Origin: UBA1858 sp963976865
GTDB lineage: Bacteria > Pseudomonadota > Gammaproteobacteria > UBA4575
DNA: 64,000 bases
Direction: 5' to 3'
NCBI GenBank assembly: GCA_963976865.1
Contig: CAXBLY010000009.1
Location: 39,447 to 103,446, forward strand
Shown here: in pieces, positions 54,053 to 62,696 of the stretch
How positions within the stretch are numbered: the stretch's first letter is position 1
How the letters are laid out: each line of letters begins with the position of its first letter
Program-made: the position numbers and the translations under genes
Notes under the pieces: generated by a model
Told to the model about the DNA's origin: nothing
The model's database searches: none
Seen by the model: the letters and a program-made list of their open reading frames with translations, nothing else

Positions 54053-54430
54053 ATGATATTAATTTGGATTGCATTAGGTGGTGGAATCGGTTCCGTACTT
54101 AGATATTTGATGTATACAAGAATCGATCAACTGCATGATTATTCATTTCCAGTCGGGATACTTGCAGTCAATGTTATCGGTTCATTTCTCATGGGCTTTC
54201 TGGCATGGACACTAACTAATCACATAACGTTGCCAGAAGAACATCGCGCAGCTATTTTAATTGGCCTACTTGGTGGTTTTACAACGTTCTCGGCGTTTTC
54301 CCACGATACTCTGCAGCATTTTATTCAGGGGCAGTATATGGCCGTATCGCTGAATATTGTGTTGAGCGTAGTACTCTGTATTATGGCGGCCGGCGCTGGA
54401 TTAATCATGGCCAAGTCATTCTTAACTTAA
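54053..54430 (+). CDS. crcB: Fluoride ion channel Fluc/CrcB
   Basis: CrcB exports fluoride as a dual-topology dimer. The 125-residue protein has four membrane segments, GGGIGSVLRYLM, PVGILAVNVIGSFLMGF with the conserved Asn, and the Phe-box/sodium site LLGGFTTFSAFS. It lies upstream of serS with a 16-base gap. I looked for a fluoride riboswitch upstream and found no candidate. Confidence 0.95.
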   Translation: MILIWIALGGGIGSVLRYLMYTRIDQLHDYSFPVGILAVNVIGSFLMGFLAWTLTNHITLPEEHRAAILIGLLGGFTTFSAFSHDTLQHFIQGQYMAVSLNIVLSVVLCIMAAGAGLIMAKSFLT

Positions 54431-54446
54431 CTATTAATACGCACCT

Positions 54447-55727
54447 ATGCTAGACCCAAAATTATTACGAAGCGATTTCGAAAATGTTGCCAGAGACCTG
54501 CAAAGAAAAGGTTTTGAACTGGATCATGCACTTTTTTCGTCTCTGGAAGAACAGCGCAAACACTTGCAGGTTGAAACACAGGAGTTACAAAGTGTTCGCA
54601 ATCAGCGCTCAAAAGAAATTGGTGCGGCCAAGGGGCGTGGTGAAGATATTGCGCCCTTAAAAGCAGAAATGGATGTATTAGCCAAGACGCTTAAAGAAAA
54701 AGAATCACAATTAAATGAGCTTCAGTCGCAGCTACAGGAGTGGCTGATGGGGATTCCAAATATTCCTCATGAATCTGTTCCGCCCGGTAAAAATGAAGAA
54801 GACAATAGAGTTGAGCGAACATGGGGTGAACCGACACAATTGGGCTTTGAAGCAAAAGATCATGTTGATTTAGGTGAAGGTCTGCAGCAACTGGATTTTG
54901 AAACAGGGGCCAAGATTACGGGTTCACGTTTTGTTGTATTGCATCATGACATTGCCAGGCTGCATCGCGCATTAATTCAGTTCATGCTGGATATGCACAC
55001 GAAAGCCCATGGTTACACCGAAGTCTATGTGCCGTATATGGTGAATGCCGATAGTTTGCATGGCACAGGACAGCTGCCTAAATTTAAAGAAGACTTATTC
55101 AAAATTGACACTGACAGTGATTATTATTTAATTCCGACAGCAGAAGTACCTGTTACAAATATCTGGCGAAATGAAATTGCGAACATTGAAAAACTGCCCA
55201 TAAAATATGTTTGTCATACCCCTTGTTTCAGGTCTGAAGCGGGTTCCTATGGTAAAGATACCCGTGGTCTGATTCGACAACACCAATTTGAGAAAGTGGA
55301 ACTTGTTCAGCTTGTTCACCCGGACAATTCCTGGCAGGCATTAGAAGAATTGACGGGTCATGCTGAGGCCGTATTACAGACACTGGATTTGCCCTATCGA
55401 TTAGTGACATTGTGTGGAGGTGACCTGGGTTTCTCTGCGGCAAAGACTTATGATCTTGAAGTATGGTTACCCGCACAGAATTGCTATCGTGAAATTTCAT
55501 CCTGCAGTAATTTTCTGGATTTTCAGGCGCGACGCATGAAAGCGAGATGGAAAGATAAAGATAGCAAGCCGCAGTTATTACATACACTGAATGGTTCGGG
55601 GCTGGCAGTCGGCAGGACTTTAGTTGCTATCCTTGAAAACTATCAAAATGAAGATGGTACGGTACGTATTCCCAAGGCGCTTGTGGGATACATGGGTGGA
55701 ATTACAGAACTGGAACCCATTAAATAA
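54447..55727 (+). CDS. serS: Seryl-tRNA synthetase
   Basis: SerRS charges tRNA-Ser. The 426-residue protein has the N-terminal tRNA-binding coiled coil (about 25-105) and class II catalytic motifs: motif 2 FRSEAGSYGKDTRGLIRQHQFEKVE and motif 3 NGSGLAVGRTLVAILENYQ. The dimer region contains IPNIPHESVPPG. A terminator follows. A tRNA-Ser(UGA) gene lies 3 kb downstream. Confidence 0.97.
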   Translation: MLDPKLLRSDFENVARDLQRKGFELDHALFSSLEEQRKHLQVETQELQSVRNQRSKEIGAAKGRGEDIAPLKAEMDVLAKTLKEKESQLNELQSQLQEWLMGIPNIPHESVPPGKNEEDNRVERTWGEPTQLGFEAKDHVDLGEGLQQLDFETGAKITGSRFVVLHHDIARLHRALIQFMLDMHTKAHGYTEVYVPYMVNADSLHGTGQLPKFKEDLFKIDTDSDYYLIPTAEVPVTNIWRNEIANIEKLPIKYVCHTPCFRSEAGSYGKDTRGLIRQHQFEKVELVQLVHPDNSWQALEELTGHAEAVLQTLDLPYRLVTLCGGDLGFSAAKTYDLEVWLPAQNCYREISSCSNFLDFQARRMKARWKDKDSKPQLLHTLNGSGLAVGRTLVAILENYQNEDGTVRIPKALVGYMGGITELEPIK

Positions 55728-55742
55728 AGGGTAGGCATAAAA

Positions 55743-55774
55743 AAAGCCTGCACGGGTTGGGGCGCGCAGGCTTT
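55743..55774 (+). terminator. Intrinsic terminator after serS
   Basis: AAAGCCTGC (55743-55751) pairs with GCAGGCTTT (55766-55774) around a 14-base GC-rich loop. It lies 16 bases after the serS stop. The following 257 bases to the MOSC gene show nothing I can support. Confidence 0.75.
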
Positions 55775-56031
55775 AAACTCATACTAGGTACGAGTTTTGG
55801 GGACTCAGTATTGTTGGTTGCTGCTTGTACGGCCTTATTATCGGTTTGATCGCGCAGAAGCTTAGCTATGGTGAACAATAGTACAATATATTACATGTGT
55901 AAACCTATGTAAAACACTGTTATTTATAAAGATAGTTGTTTTGTTAAATTATTAACCACATTTTGTCTATGCTTTGTCTAATACAATGCACAGGCTACCT
56001 ATATTTTTACTAATACAACAAGAACTACGTA

Positions 56032-56520
56032 ATGCAAAAAGTCGCAGAACTTAAACAACGTTTTCCACATGCTGGAAAAGTAGAATGGATAGGCTTGCGA
56101 ACCCATAGAGGTGCTGAGATCGAGGAAAAATCTTCCATCCAGGCGATTACTGATCATGGGTTAGATGGGGACAAGGCGGGAAAAAGGCCTGGGGGCAAGC
56201 GCCAGGTAACGCTAATTCAGGCGGAGTACATCGAGGTGATTCGTTCTCTGATGCCGCAAGCCAATATAAATCTTGCTGATTTGCGTCGCAACATTGCCGT
56301 ATCCGGGCTGAACCTCAATGCATTAAAAGACTGTACGATTCGAATTGGATTATCAACATTTGAAATCACAGGATTCTGTCATCCATGCAGTAAACTGGAG
56401 TCACAACTCGGTGAGGGGGTATTCAATGCCTTGCGTGGACACGGAGGCCTTACTGCCAAAGTCATTGATGGTGGGCTAATCCAGTTAGGTGATGAAATTA
56501 AGGTATTAAAGGTTGGTTAA
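56032..56520 (+). CDS. MOSC domain protein
   Basis: MOSC domains bind pyranopterin-type molybdenum cofactor or deliver sulfur, as in MOSC proteins and the C-terminus of Moco sulfurase. The 162-residue protein has KVEWIGLRTHRGAEIEE, HGLDGDKAG, RQVTLIQAEYIEV, LRRNIAVSGLNLNAL, and the Cys pair in GFCHPCSKLE, where one Cys is the likely sulfur carrier. The substrate enzyme is unknown. It overlaps the convergent DUF423 gene by four bases. Confidence 0.88.
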   Translation: MQKVAELKQRFPHAGKVEWIGLRTHRGAEIEEKSSIQAITDHGLDGDKAGKRPGGKRQVTLIQAEYIEVIRSLMPQANINLADLRRNIAVSGLNLNALKDCTIRIGLSTFEITGFCHPCSKLESQLGEGVFNALRGHGGLTAKVIDGGLIQLGDEIKVLKVG

Positions 56521-56894
56521 CCATTTTCACGTAAGCATTTCCAGGCAAGCCAGCACCACGCAATAATGAAGGATGTACCACCAAATGGCGTGATCATTCC
56601 TAGCCAGGTCATACCCGTGGTACTCAGAACATATAAACTTCCACAAAATAATACAATGCCAAGATTCATTAGCCCGGCAATTGCTGAATAATTAGCTTGA
56701 GGAGTATTTTTTGCAATCAGGCCGACAAGAATTAACCCTAATGCATGCCAGAAATGGAAGTCAGCCGCCGTGTTGAATACCTGTATGCTACGTTCACTTA
56801 AATGCTTCTCAAGCCCATGTGCTGCAAATGCGCCCAGTGCTATGGCTAAGGCGGCATTGAAACTGCCGACAGAAATTATTACATTGTGTTTCAT
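56517..56894 (-). CDS. DUF423 family membrane protein (YgdD-like)
   Basis: The 125-residue protein has four hydrophobic segments and the family pattern LAIALGAFAAHGLEKHL, TAADFHFWHALGLILVGLI and GLMNLGIVLFCGSLYVL, with GMITPFGGTSFIIAW near the C-terminus. DUF423 proteins are inner-membrane proteins without an assigned function. Confidence 0.9.
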   Translation of the reverse strand: MKHNVIISVGSFNAALAIALGAFAAHGLEKHLSERSIQVFNTAADFHFWHALGLILVGLIAKNTPQANYSAIAGLMNLGIVLFCGSLYVLSTTGMTWLGMITPFGGTSFIIAWCWLAWKCLRENG

Positions 56895-56928
56895 AAAGTT
56901 TATTTTTCGTTACTAACTGGAGAGTATA

Positions 56929-57411
56929 GTGCCTACATTTGATATTGTCTCTGAAGTCGACACACATGAGTTATCTAACGCCATCGATCAGGCAAATCGA
57001 GAAATAGGTAACCGATTTGATTTTAAAGGCAGCAATGCCAAAATCACACTTAAAGATGACGTGGTGTCAATGGAAGCTGAAGTGGAGTTTCAGATTAAAC
57101 AAATCTATGACGTGGTAACACAGAAGATGGCTAAACGCGGGATTGATCTGAATTGTGTAAGTAAGGGCAAATTAATAGAAGCCAATAAACGTGCTACACA
57201 GGATATCACGATCAATCAGGGTATCAGTTCTGATATAGCCAAGAAAATTACCAAGCTTATAAAAGAAAGCAAAATGAAAGTGCAGGCACAGATTCAAGGT
57301 GAAAAAGTACGCGTGACAGGCAAGAAGAGAGATGACTTGCAACAGGCAATGCAGTTATTACGCGAACAGGAACTCGGTGTGCCGCTACAATTCGATAACT
57401 TTAGAGATTAA
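56929..57411 (+). CDS. yajQ: YajQ family nucleotide-binding protein
   Basis: YajQ-family proteins have two ferredoxin-like folds and bind nucleotides; some Xanthomonas members are c-di-GMP effectors. The 160-residue protein starts at GTG with GGAGAG upstream and shows PTFDIVSEVDTHELSNAIDQA, GNRFDFKGSNAKI, and the C-terminal RDDLQQAMQLLREQ and PLQFDNFRD. The start is set by the conserved PTFDIVSE beginning. Confidence 0.95.
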   Translation: MPTFDIVSEVDTHELSNAIDQANREIGNRFDFKGSNAKITLKDDVVSMEAEVEFQIKQIYDVVTQKMAKRGIDLNCVSKGKLIEANKRATQDITINQGISSDIAKKITKLIKESKMKVQAQIQGEKVRVTGKKRDDLQQAMQLLREQELGVPLQFDNFRD

Positions 57412-57412
57412 C

Positions 57413-57598
57413 TTACTGGCCGACCAACCAGATAAGAAGTATTACAAATCCAATAACGCCAAGTAACGGCAGTAACACCGCATTCCAGTCACCTGACTCA
57501 GCTTTTGGACTATTTAAAAACATCTGTTTGGCACGCGGAAACAGAAACACCAGCATTAAAATCAAGAATATTGCGCTGGCAATTTGTATTCCATCCAT
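57413..57598 (-). CDS. Small two-pass membrane protein
   Basis: The 61-residue protein has two hydrophobic helices (IASAIFLILMLVFLFP and LLGVIGFVILLIWLVGQ) separated by a polar loop. It ends one base from the yajQ stop on the other strand. No family recognised with confidence. The terminator of the transcript from upstream lies between it and the Bax-inhibitor-1 gene. Confidence 0.6.
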   Translation of the reverse strand: MDGIQIASAIFLILMLVFLFPRAKQMFLNSPKAESGDWNAVLLPLLGVIGFVILLIWLVGQ

Positions 57599-57621
57599 AC
57601 TGTATACCTCTTAAAATAAAA

Positions 57622-57647
57622 AAGCCCACTGATGACTCAGCGGGCTT
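57622..57647. terminator. Intrinsic terminator
   Basis: AAGCCCACTGA and TCAGCGGGCTT pair with one mismatch around a four-base loop, with A-rich and T-rich flanks. It lies just beyond the 57413-57598 start and after the stop of the minus-strand Bax-inhibitor gene, so it probably ends that gene's transcript. Confidence 0.8.
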
Positions 57648-57671
57648 ATGTTTTATTAACTGTGTCAGTGA

Positions 57672-58337
57672 TTAATCATCGCCACCAAATATCCCCAGAA
57701 TGTGTAACAGACTGACGAAGATATTATAAAGACTCAGATATAAAGAGACAGTTGCATTGACGTAATTAGTCTCGCCACCATTAATAATACGGCTGGTATC
57801 AAACAATATAAAGCCGCTCATAATTAATATAATCGCAGACGATAACGCAAGAGACAGTGCCGGGATCTGTAGAAACAGGTTGGCAACCATGGCGAGTATC
57901 GCAATGATAAGTCCTACCATGAGAAATCCACCCATGAAGCTAAAGTCACGCTTTGTTGTTAAAACATAGCCTGAAAGTGCCAGGAAGATAATGCCTGTTC
58001 CACCTAGTGATGTGGCAATCAGCTCAGGTCCATTAGATAAGGCTAGGTAGTGATTAAGAATGGGGCCAAGGCCAAACCCTAAAAGACCGGTGATAGCAAA
58101 TACAACACCAATTCCTGCTGATGAATTCGCAGTACGCGGTAACACGAACCAGATTAAACCCATTGCACCAAAAGAACATACCAAAGATACAACATGACTG
58201 ACATGAAGCATCATTGAGATACCTGCTGTTAGTGCACTAAACAGGAGGGTGAATGAAAGTAGCAGATATGTATTTCTAAGTACCTTATTGATACTTACTG
58301 CTGATGTAGTTGAAATCGACGGATTAAAATTGTTCAT
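57672..58337 (-). CDS. Bax inhibitor-1/YccA family membrane protein
   Basis: The 221-residue protein has seven predicted membrane segments. The BI-1 landmarks are the N-terminal NKVLRNTYLLLSFTLLFSALTAG, the mid segment SLGGTGIIFLALSGYVLTTKRDFSFMGGFLMVG and the C-terminal FDTSRIINGGETNYVNATVSLYLSLYNIF. In E. coli the family member YccA modulates FtsH. BI-1 members can conduct Ca2+ in a pH-dependent way. Confidence 0.93.
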   Translation of the reverse strand: MNNFNPSISTTSAVSINKVLRNTYLLLSFTLLFSALTAGISMMLHVSHVVSLVCSFGAMGLIWFVLPRTANSSAGIGVVFAITGLLGFGLGPILNHYLALSNGPELIATSLGGTGIIFLALSGYVLTTKRDFSFMGGFLMVGLIIAILAMVANLFLQIPALSLALSSAIILIMSGFILFDTSRIINGGETNYVNATVSLYLSLYNIFVSLLHILGIFGGDD

Positions 58338-58767
58338 TCAAAAGCCTCAATAGTGAGAATTAGTTAATTAAAAAGTATATTAAAGTAGTACCAAGTTTAC
58401 TACATGTGCAACCACATTATCGGCAATTGCTCGATTATATACACTAATATAGTGACAAAATTTCTAATTTCAAGTTGCAGTCAGCGTATCACCAATTGCC
58501 AGTATATTTACTGTTGTTATTATCCATTCTGACCACATTTTTGGGTTGTGCGGATAGCACACAAATAAATCTATTCCAGGCATTAGGCTGTTGATTTATG
58601 GTCAATATGTGGTCGAAATAGGGGCTTCACACTACTTCGTCAAACAATAGGTCAATTATGGGTAGCCCGGAGGAAAGGCATATGGTAAAAAGCCTCTTCC
58701 AGTAAGCAGTGCTGATTTTTGCCCACAGTTATCAATAGCTTACTTACTAGTTATTTAGACCAGATAC
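58338..58767. other. Intergenic region upstream of tRNA-Ser
   Basis: No protein gene is supported in these 430 bases. A very short frame (ATG 58682, seven codons) has a strong GGAGG site. The tRNA promoter must lie in the last 60 bases, but I see no clear -35/-10 pair. Confidence 0.45.
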
Positions 58768-58857
58768 GGAGAGGTGGCAGAGTGGTCGAATGCGGCGGTC
58801 TTGAAAACCGTTGACGGGTTAAACCGTCCGGGGGTTCGAATCCCTCCCTCTCCGCCA
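58768..58857 (+). tRNA. tRNA-Ser (anticodon UGA), CCA encoded
   Basis: A 90-base cloverleaf starts GGAGAGG and its 3' acceptor strand is CCTCTCC followed by GCCA. The anticodon stem-loop CGGTC-TTGAAAA-CCG gives TGA. A long variable arm (TTGACGGGTTAAACCGTC) and the T-loop GGGTTCGAATCCC complete a class II serine tRNA. The 3' end is a common integration target, and a serine recombinase gene lies 175 bases downstream. Confidence 0.95.
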
Positions 58858-59032
58858 CACAGTCTTGTCTCTACCCAGAGATACTTTATTAATATCTAAA
58901 TCGTTAGAAATTTCAGTCATTTGCGTGGATGCCGTGAGGGCAATTGAGTCCGCAAGCCGTCCCATCTGCGCCTTTATATCTAATTAACTATGAAATGTCT
59001 CAGATCGAGAATTGGCGAGTCACGTTTGAGTC

Positions 59033-60694
59033 CTAAATTTCAGTAAATCCAAGGTATTTTCGCTGTTTTTTCCAGTCTAAGGGGAAGCCATTACGTAATG
59101 TTGTCATGGTTAGTTGCGGTGGAAGATGCCCTTCAAAGATAGAGACAATAATATCGGGCGCAAGAAAAGCCAATCGCAGTCGCCGCGTGACGTAGGAGCG
59201 ATCCAGGTATTCTTTCGTTGCAATGTTCTGGATCGAGACGACATCTCCATTCAACAATTGCTCGTTCCACATCAATGCCTGAGTTAATCCTTGTTGAATT
59301 GATTTTAATGTTGAAGGATCAATCGCCTGGTCTTCATAACTTGGCATGATGATTTTCATTTCCATGCCACAACGACGCAGATGTATGGGGATCTCGATTT
59401 TATGTGTTTCATCACTTAAATGATTTATCTCTAATAATCGTCCGAGTCCGGCCAGTTTTAATTGAATAGAAATGTGGGTTTGACTTACCATAATTTTTTC
59501 AATGAACTGTTGCAGCCATTGAATGTGTTGTGAAGGAGCATTGTTCTTCCAATTCGATGCCAATACCTCTGCTTTCTTGATGAACATTTGCTGTGTAAGA
59601 GCATCTTTTAAAAAGGTTTTAAATAATGAGGTGAGTTGTTTGGGTGATTGCAGTAACTTTAATAATGCTTCAATGACAGGGTGTTCAATTTCCCGTGCAG
59701 CGATTCGAATCACACTGCCACCCTTGCTGTCGCAATAATGTAACAAGGCTTGGCTGACATAATAACGATAACGCCGATTCTTTTTGGTGGCATGAGACGG
59801 ACTCATGGCATTACCTTGATCATCGAAAAGGAGTCCAGATAAAAGGCTCGGTTGTTTGGCATGCACCCGATGCTTTTGTGTATGTCGATTACAATGAAGT
59901 ATGGTTTGTACTTGCTTCCAAGTTTCTTCATCTAACAGCGGTTGATGTAAGCCATCAAATACGTTTCCACGATGTTGAACCTTGCCAACATAGAGTGGGT
60001 TTTTAAGAATGGTATAAAGAGCACCTCGACTAAACGGTTTATTCTGTTTGCTATATAAATTTTCTTGTTCGATGTGCTCTTTAACACTTCGGACACACTG
60101 TTCTTTTATATACGTATCAAAAATAAAGCGAACCACTTTGGCTTCTGTTTTATTAATGACGAGTTGTTTCTCTTGAATGTCGTAGCCCAAGGGAATGGTG
60201 CCACCCATCCACATGCCTTTGCGTTTGGAGGCGGCGATTTTGTCACGAATGCGTTCGCCGGTTACTTCCCGCTCAAACTGGGCAAAAGACAACAAGACAT
60301 TCAATGTCAGTCGTCCCATTGACGATGAAGTAGTAAATTGTTGAGTGACAGACACGAACGAGACGCCATGTTGATCAAACAAATCCACAATGCGCACAAA
60401 GTCAGCCAAAGAGCGACTTAACCGATCAACTTTATACACCACGACGATGTCGATTTGCTTTTCTTTGATGAGCGTTAATAACGAAGAGAGTGCAGGGCGA
60501 TCGACATTGCCGCCTGAGAACCCGCCATCATCAAAACATTCTTTGAGAATTATCCACCCTTCATGGCGTTGACTTTTGATATAGGCTTCACACGCTTCGC
60601 GTTGCGCATGCAATGAATTGAACGATTGTTCAAGTCCTTCTTCAGACGATTTACGCGTGTAGATGGCGCATCGTAATTTCTTGCTTGCACTCAC
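59033..60694 (-). CDS. Large serine recombinase
   Basis: This site-specific recombinase joins or excises mobile DNA. I start it at GTG 60694, whose GTGA overlaps the DUF2924 stop, giving 553 residues. The N-terminal resolvase domain has the nucleophile Ser16 in YTRKSSEEG, VVVYKVDRLSRSLADFV, and QFEREVTGERIRDKIAASKRKG. The recombinase domain (PLGYDI, RGALYTILKNPLYVGKVQHRG) and the zinc-ribbon-like part follow, but the expected Cys pairs are not conspicuous. DUF2924 immediately upstream is a known partner. It lies between tRNA-Ser and copper genes. Confidence 0.93.
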   Translation of the reverse strand: MSASKKLRCAIYTRKSSEEGLEQSFNSLHAQREACEAYIKSQRHEGWIILKECFDDGGFSGGNVDRPALSSLLTLIKEKQIDIVVVYKVDRLSRSLADFVRIVDLFDQHGVSFVSVTQQFTTSSSMGRLTLNVLLSFAQFEREVTGERIRDKIAASKRKGMWMGGTIPLGYDIQEKQLVINKTEAKVVRFIFDTYIKEQCVRSVKEHIEQENLYSKQNKPFSRGALYTILKNPLYVGKVQHRGNVFDGLHQPLLDEETWKQVQTILHCNRHTQKHRVHAKQPSLLSGLLFDDQGNAMSPSHATKKNRRYRYYVSQALLHYCDSKGGSVIRIAAREIEHPVIEALLKLLQSPKQLTSLFKTFLKDALTQQMFIKKAEVLASNWKNNAPSQHIQWLQQFIEKIMVSQTHISIQLKLAGLGRLLEINHLSDETHKIEIPIHLRRCGMEMKIIMPSYEDQAIDPSTLKSIQQGLTQALMWNEQLLNGDVVSIQNIATKEYLDRSYVTRRLRLAFLAPDIIVSIFEGHLPPQLTMTTLRNGFPLDWKKQRKYLGFTEI

Positions 60695-61101
60695 GTTGAC
60701 TTTGTGACACCAAAGAAACGAGGTCCGGAACAATGTGCACCGGTAATGGATTTGGCGACATGGGAAAGACTGCGATAAACCTCTCCACCATATTCATAAC
60801 CAAACTCAAGCACGGTGACTTCATAGACCTGACCTTGCCATTCGCGCACCAGACGCGTACCGACTTTATAGTGAGTTTTCTTACTTTGAGTCACAGAGAT
60901 GACACGTTGCAGTAAGGAGTGGCGTAATAAGTGGGGATCTTCACCACATTGTTGCACTTGCAGTGTCCAGGCAATCTGGCCTTTAAGAAAATGAAGACTG
61001 GCTTTGGGAGGAGGGGGTTGACCGACGACTTCGAGATAGTAGCCGCGCAGATCATTACTATTTAAAGTTTCAATATCTTTCACCATTTTTCCAACATTCA
61101 C
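60691..61101 (-). CDS. DUF2924 family protein
   Basis: The 136-residue protein reads VKDIETLNSNDLRGYYLEVVGQPPPPKAS, then LLRHSLLQRVISVTQ, then the DUF2924 core VGTRLVREWQGQVYEVTVLEFGYEYGGEVYRSLSHVAKSITGAHCSGPRFFG. The family is found in mobile elements next to serine recombinases and is probably DNA-binding. Its stop overlaps the recombinase GTG start by four bases. The start could also be the Met five codons later. Confidence 0.88.
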   Translation of the reverse strand: MNVGKMVKDIETLNSNDLRGYYLEVVGQPPPPKASLHFLKGQIAWTLQVQQCGEDPHLLRHSLLQRVISVTQSKKTHYKVGTRLVREWQGQVYEVTVLEFGYEYGGEVYRSLSHVAKSITGAHCSGPRFFGVTKST

Positions 61102-61411
61102 CTATAATTACTAATACCCATTCGTCCATACGGTGGGCAGCAAGTCCAGTGAAAAACTAAGATTTGCTCAATAAAATGCTTTGGTAAGGGCGAGAATTCG
61201 ACACTATTAGGTATCAAACTACGAATTTCTAGATACAATATATTTAATTTGATTACTGATTTTGGTGAGAATTTTTAGAGATGCTTAAATCTAGGAGTTT
61301 ACTATTTTAATAATCTGTCAAGCCGTATAATTTAATTATTATCAATTCAAATTGAACTTAATATTGAAATTCATAGTCAGAGAGGATAGTGTATATCAAT
61401 GAGTAGGAATT
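61102..61411. other. Intergenic region between mobility and cargo genes
   Basis: This AT-rich stretch separates the divergent DUF2924-recombinase pair from the copper-like genes. It must hold promoters for both and might hold an attachment site, since large serine recombinases often lie beside one. I could not identify a core. Confidence 0.4.
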
Positions 61412-61840
61412 ATGACGCAAGGAAAAACCATCAATAAATCAGATCGATCAAACACGATAATAAGTGTTTTCGCGATGCTATTGATGTCATTTCTGCCTTT
61501 AAGCTCATGGAGTGGTTATTTAATTATAGATTCAGATAAGTCGTCGGACATGCAGATGATGGCTGAATCTGAAATGAACTCTAATTCCATGCCCTGTCAT
61601 TCAATACCTTCTAAAAATGTCGCGATAGACCATGAAGCATGTAATGACGAATGCTGTGACCAATCGGGTTTGGATACACTGTGTAGTGGTTGCACGCCTA
61701 GCTGTGCCTTCGTAAAACATTTTTCCTATGCCACTGATTCATTCAATTCATCCCTGGTGCAAAATCAATTGGTTCTATTTTCTACCAATCTAATTAATAC
61801 ACAATTTCCAAGTCCTCCATTCCGCCCACCTGCGGCATAA
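61412..61840 (+). CDS. Cys-rich secreted protein, DUF2946-like
   Basis: The 142-residue protein has an N-terminal hydrophobic segment (TIISVFAMLLMSFLPLSSWS). A polar region rich in Met and Cys follows: MQMMAESEMNS, MPCHS, NDECCDQSG and CSGCTPSC. A C-terminus ending PSPPFRPPAA is typical of DUF2946-type periplasmic proteins found near copper genes. The Cys and Met ligands suggest metal binding. An AGGA site precedes the ATG. Confidence 0.6.
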   Translation: MTQGKTINKSDRSNTIISVFAMLLMSFLPLSSWSGYLIIDSDKSSDMQMMAESEMNSNSMPCHSIPSKNVAIDHEACNDECCDQSGLDTLCSGCTPSCAFVKHFSYATDSFNSSLVQNQLVLFSTNLINTQFPSPPFRPPAA

Positions 61841-62027
61841 ATTTATATCTATCTGTTGTTCAATCAGTGTTGAGTAGCACTTAGTCACTCACGCACTTTT
61901 TTCAAGATACTTTATTCTCAGTCCAGTCGATTAAAGCTGTGGCATGTGAATAGTGATATGGATTTAACTCATGAGTTAAATCTCAAAAATAAAAACATGT
62001 ACATTTTAGGGTGAAATTGGAGTAAAT

Positions 62028-62597
62028 ATGAAATTATTAAAAACGGCAATAATATTGATTTTTGTAGGAATATTTTTTGGTGTTGGTGTTATTTATTCTG
62101 GCTATATCAATGTCGGAGCAAATGTTGCTGACAATAGACTAATTGATTGGCTGCTTGTTACAGCACGAGAGAAATCGGTAGAGCGTCACTCAAAAAATAT
62201 AACTAACAATGTACCAAATCTAGAGAATCAAACCATTATACTGGCGGGAGCAAAAAACTACGATGCGATGTGCGCATCGTGTCATACTCCACCAGGCGAA
62301 TCCAAATCACCGCTTTCTATTGGGCTTAATCCTCCTCCACCGGATCTGCAAAAGGAAGTACAGGACACATCTGCCAAAGAACTTTTTTGGGTAACAAAAA
62401 ATGGAATTCGCATGACTGGCATGCCAGCATGGGGTGAAACACATGATGATGATGTGATCTGGTCTATGGTCGCGTTTATAAAAACCTTACCAAATATGAC
62501 CTCTGATGATTATACAAAAATAATCGCGCTGACCAAGCTTAAAAATAACAACACTCCAGAAAAGGCTGAAGAAGGGCATTCAGGTCATTCGCATTGA
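62028..62597 (+). CDS. Membrane-anchored cytochrome c with His-rich tail
   Basis: The 189-residue protein has an N-terminal membrane anchor (AIILIFVGIFFGVGVIYSG). A cytochrome c domain carries the haem motif CASCHTPP and a Met ligand in MTGMPAWGETH, followed by IWSMVAFIKTLPNMT. The tail ends EEGHSGHSH, a possible metal-binding patch. Similar cytochromes are found beside copA/copB genes. It is probably cotranscribed with the flanking copper genes. Confidence 0.78.
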   Translation: MKLLKTAIILIFVGIFFGVGVIYSGYINVGANVADNRLIDWLLVTAREKSVERHSKNITNNVPNLENQTIILAGAKNYDAMCASCHTPPGESKSPLSIGLNPPPPDLQKEVQDTSAKELFWVTKNGIRMTGMPAWGETHDDDVIWSMVAFIKTLPNMTSDDYTKIIALTKLKNNNTPEKAEEGHSGHSH

Positions 62598-62696
62598 AGA
62601 ATGTAATTTGACAATCATTAAGAGATATGTGCTGTCATATTACTGTGTATAATTTAATTTGACTATAGTATTACTGTGCTGCTTGAGGACTATATT

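Noticed and set aside
58682..58705. Seven-codon frame with strong Shine-Dalgarno upstream of the tRNA
   Set aside because: No downstream protein gene to regulate and too short to judge; chance is likely.
58858..59032. Open minus-strand stretch reading like a protein fragment, abutting tRNA-Ser
   Set aside because: No start, no recognisable family and it runs into the tRNA; possible gene remnant but unsupported.
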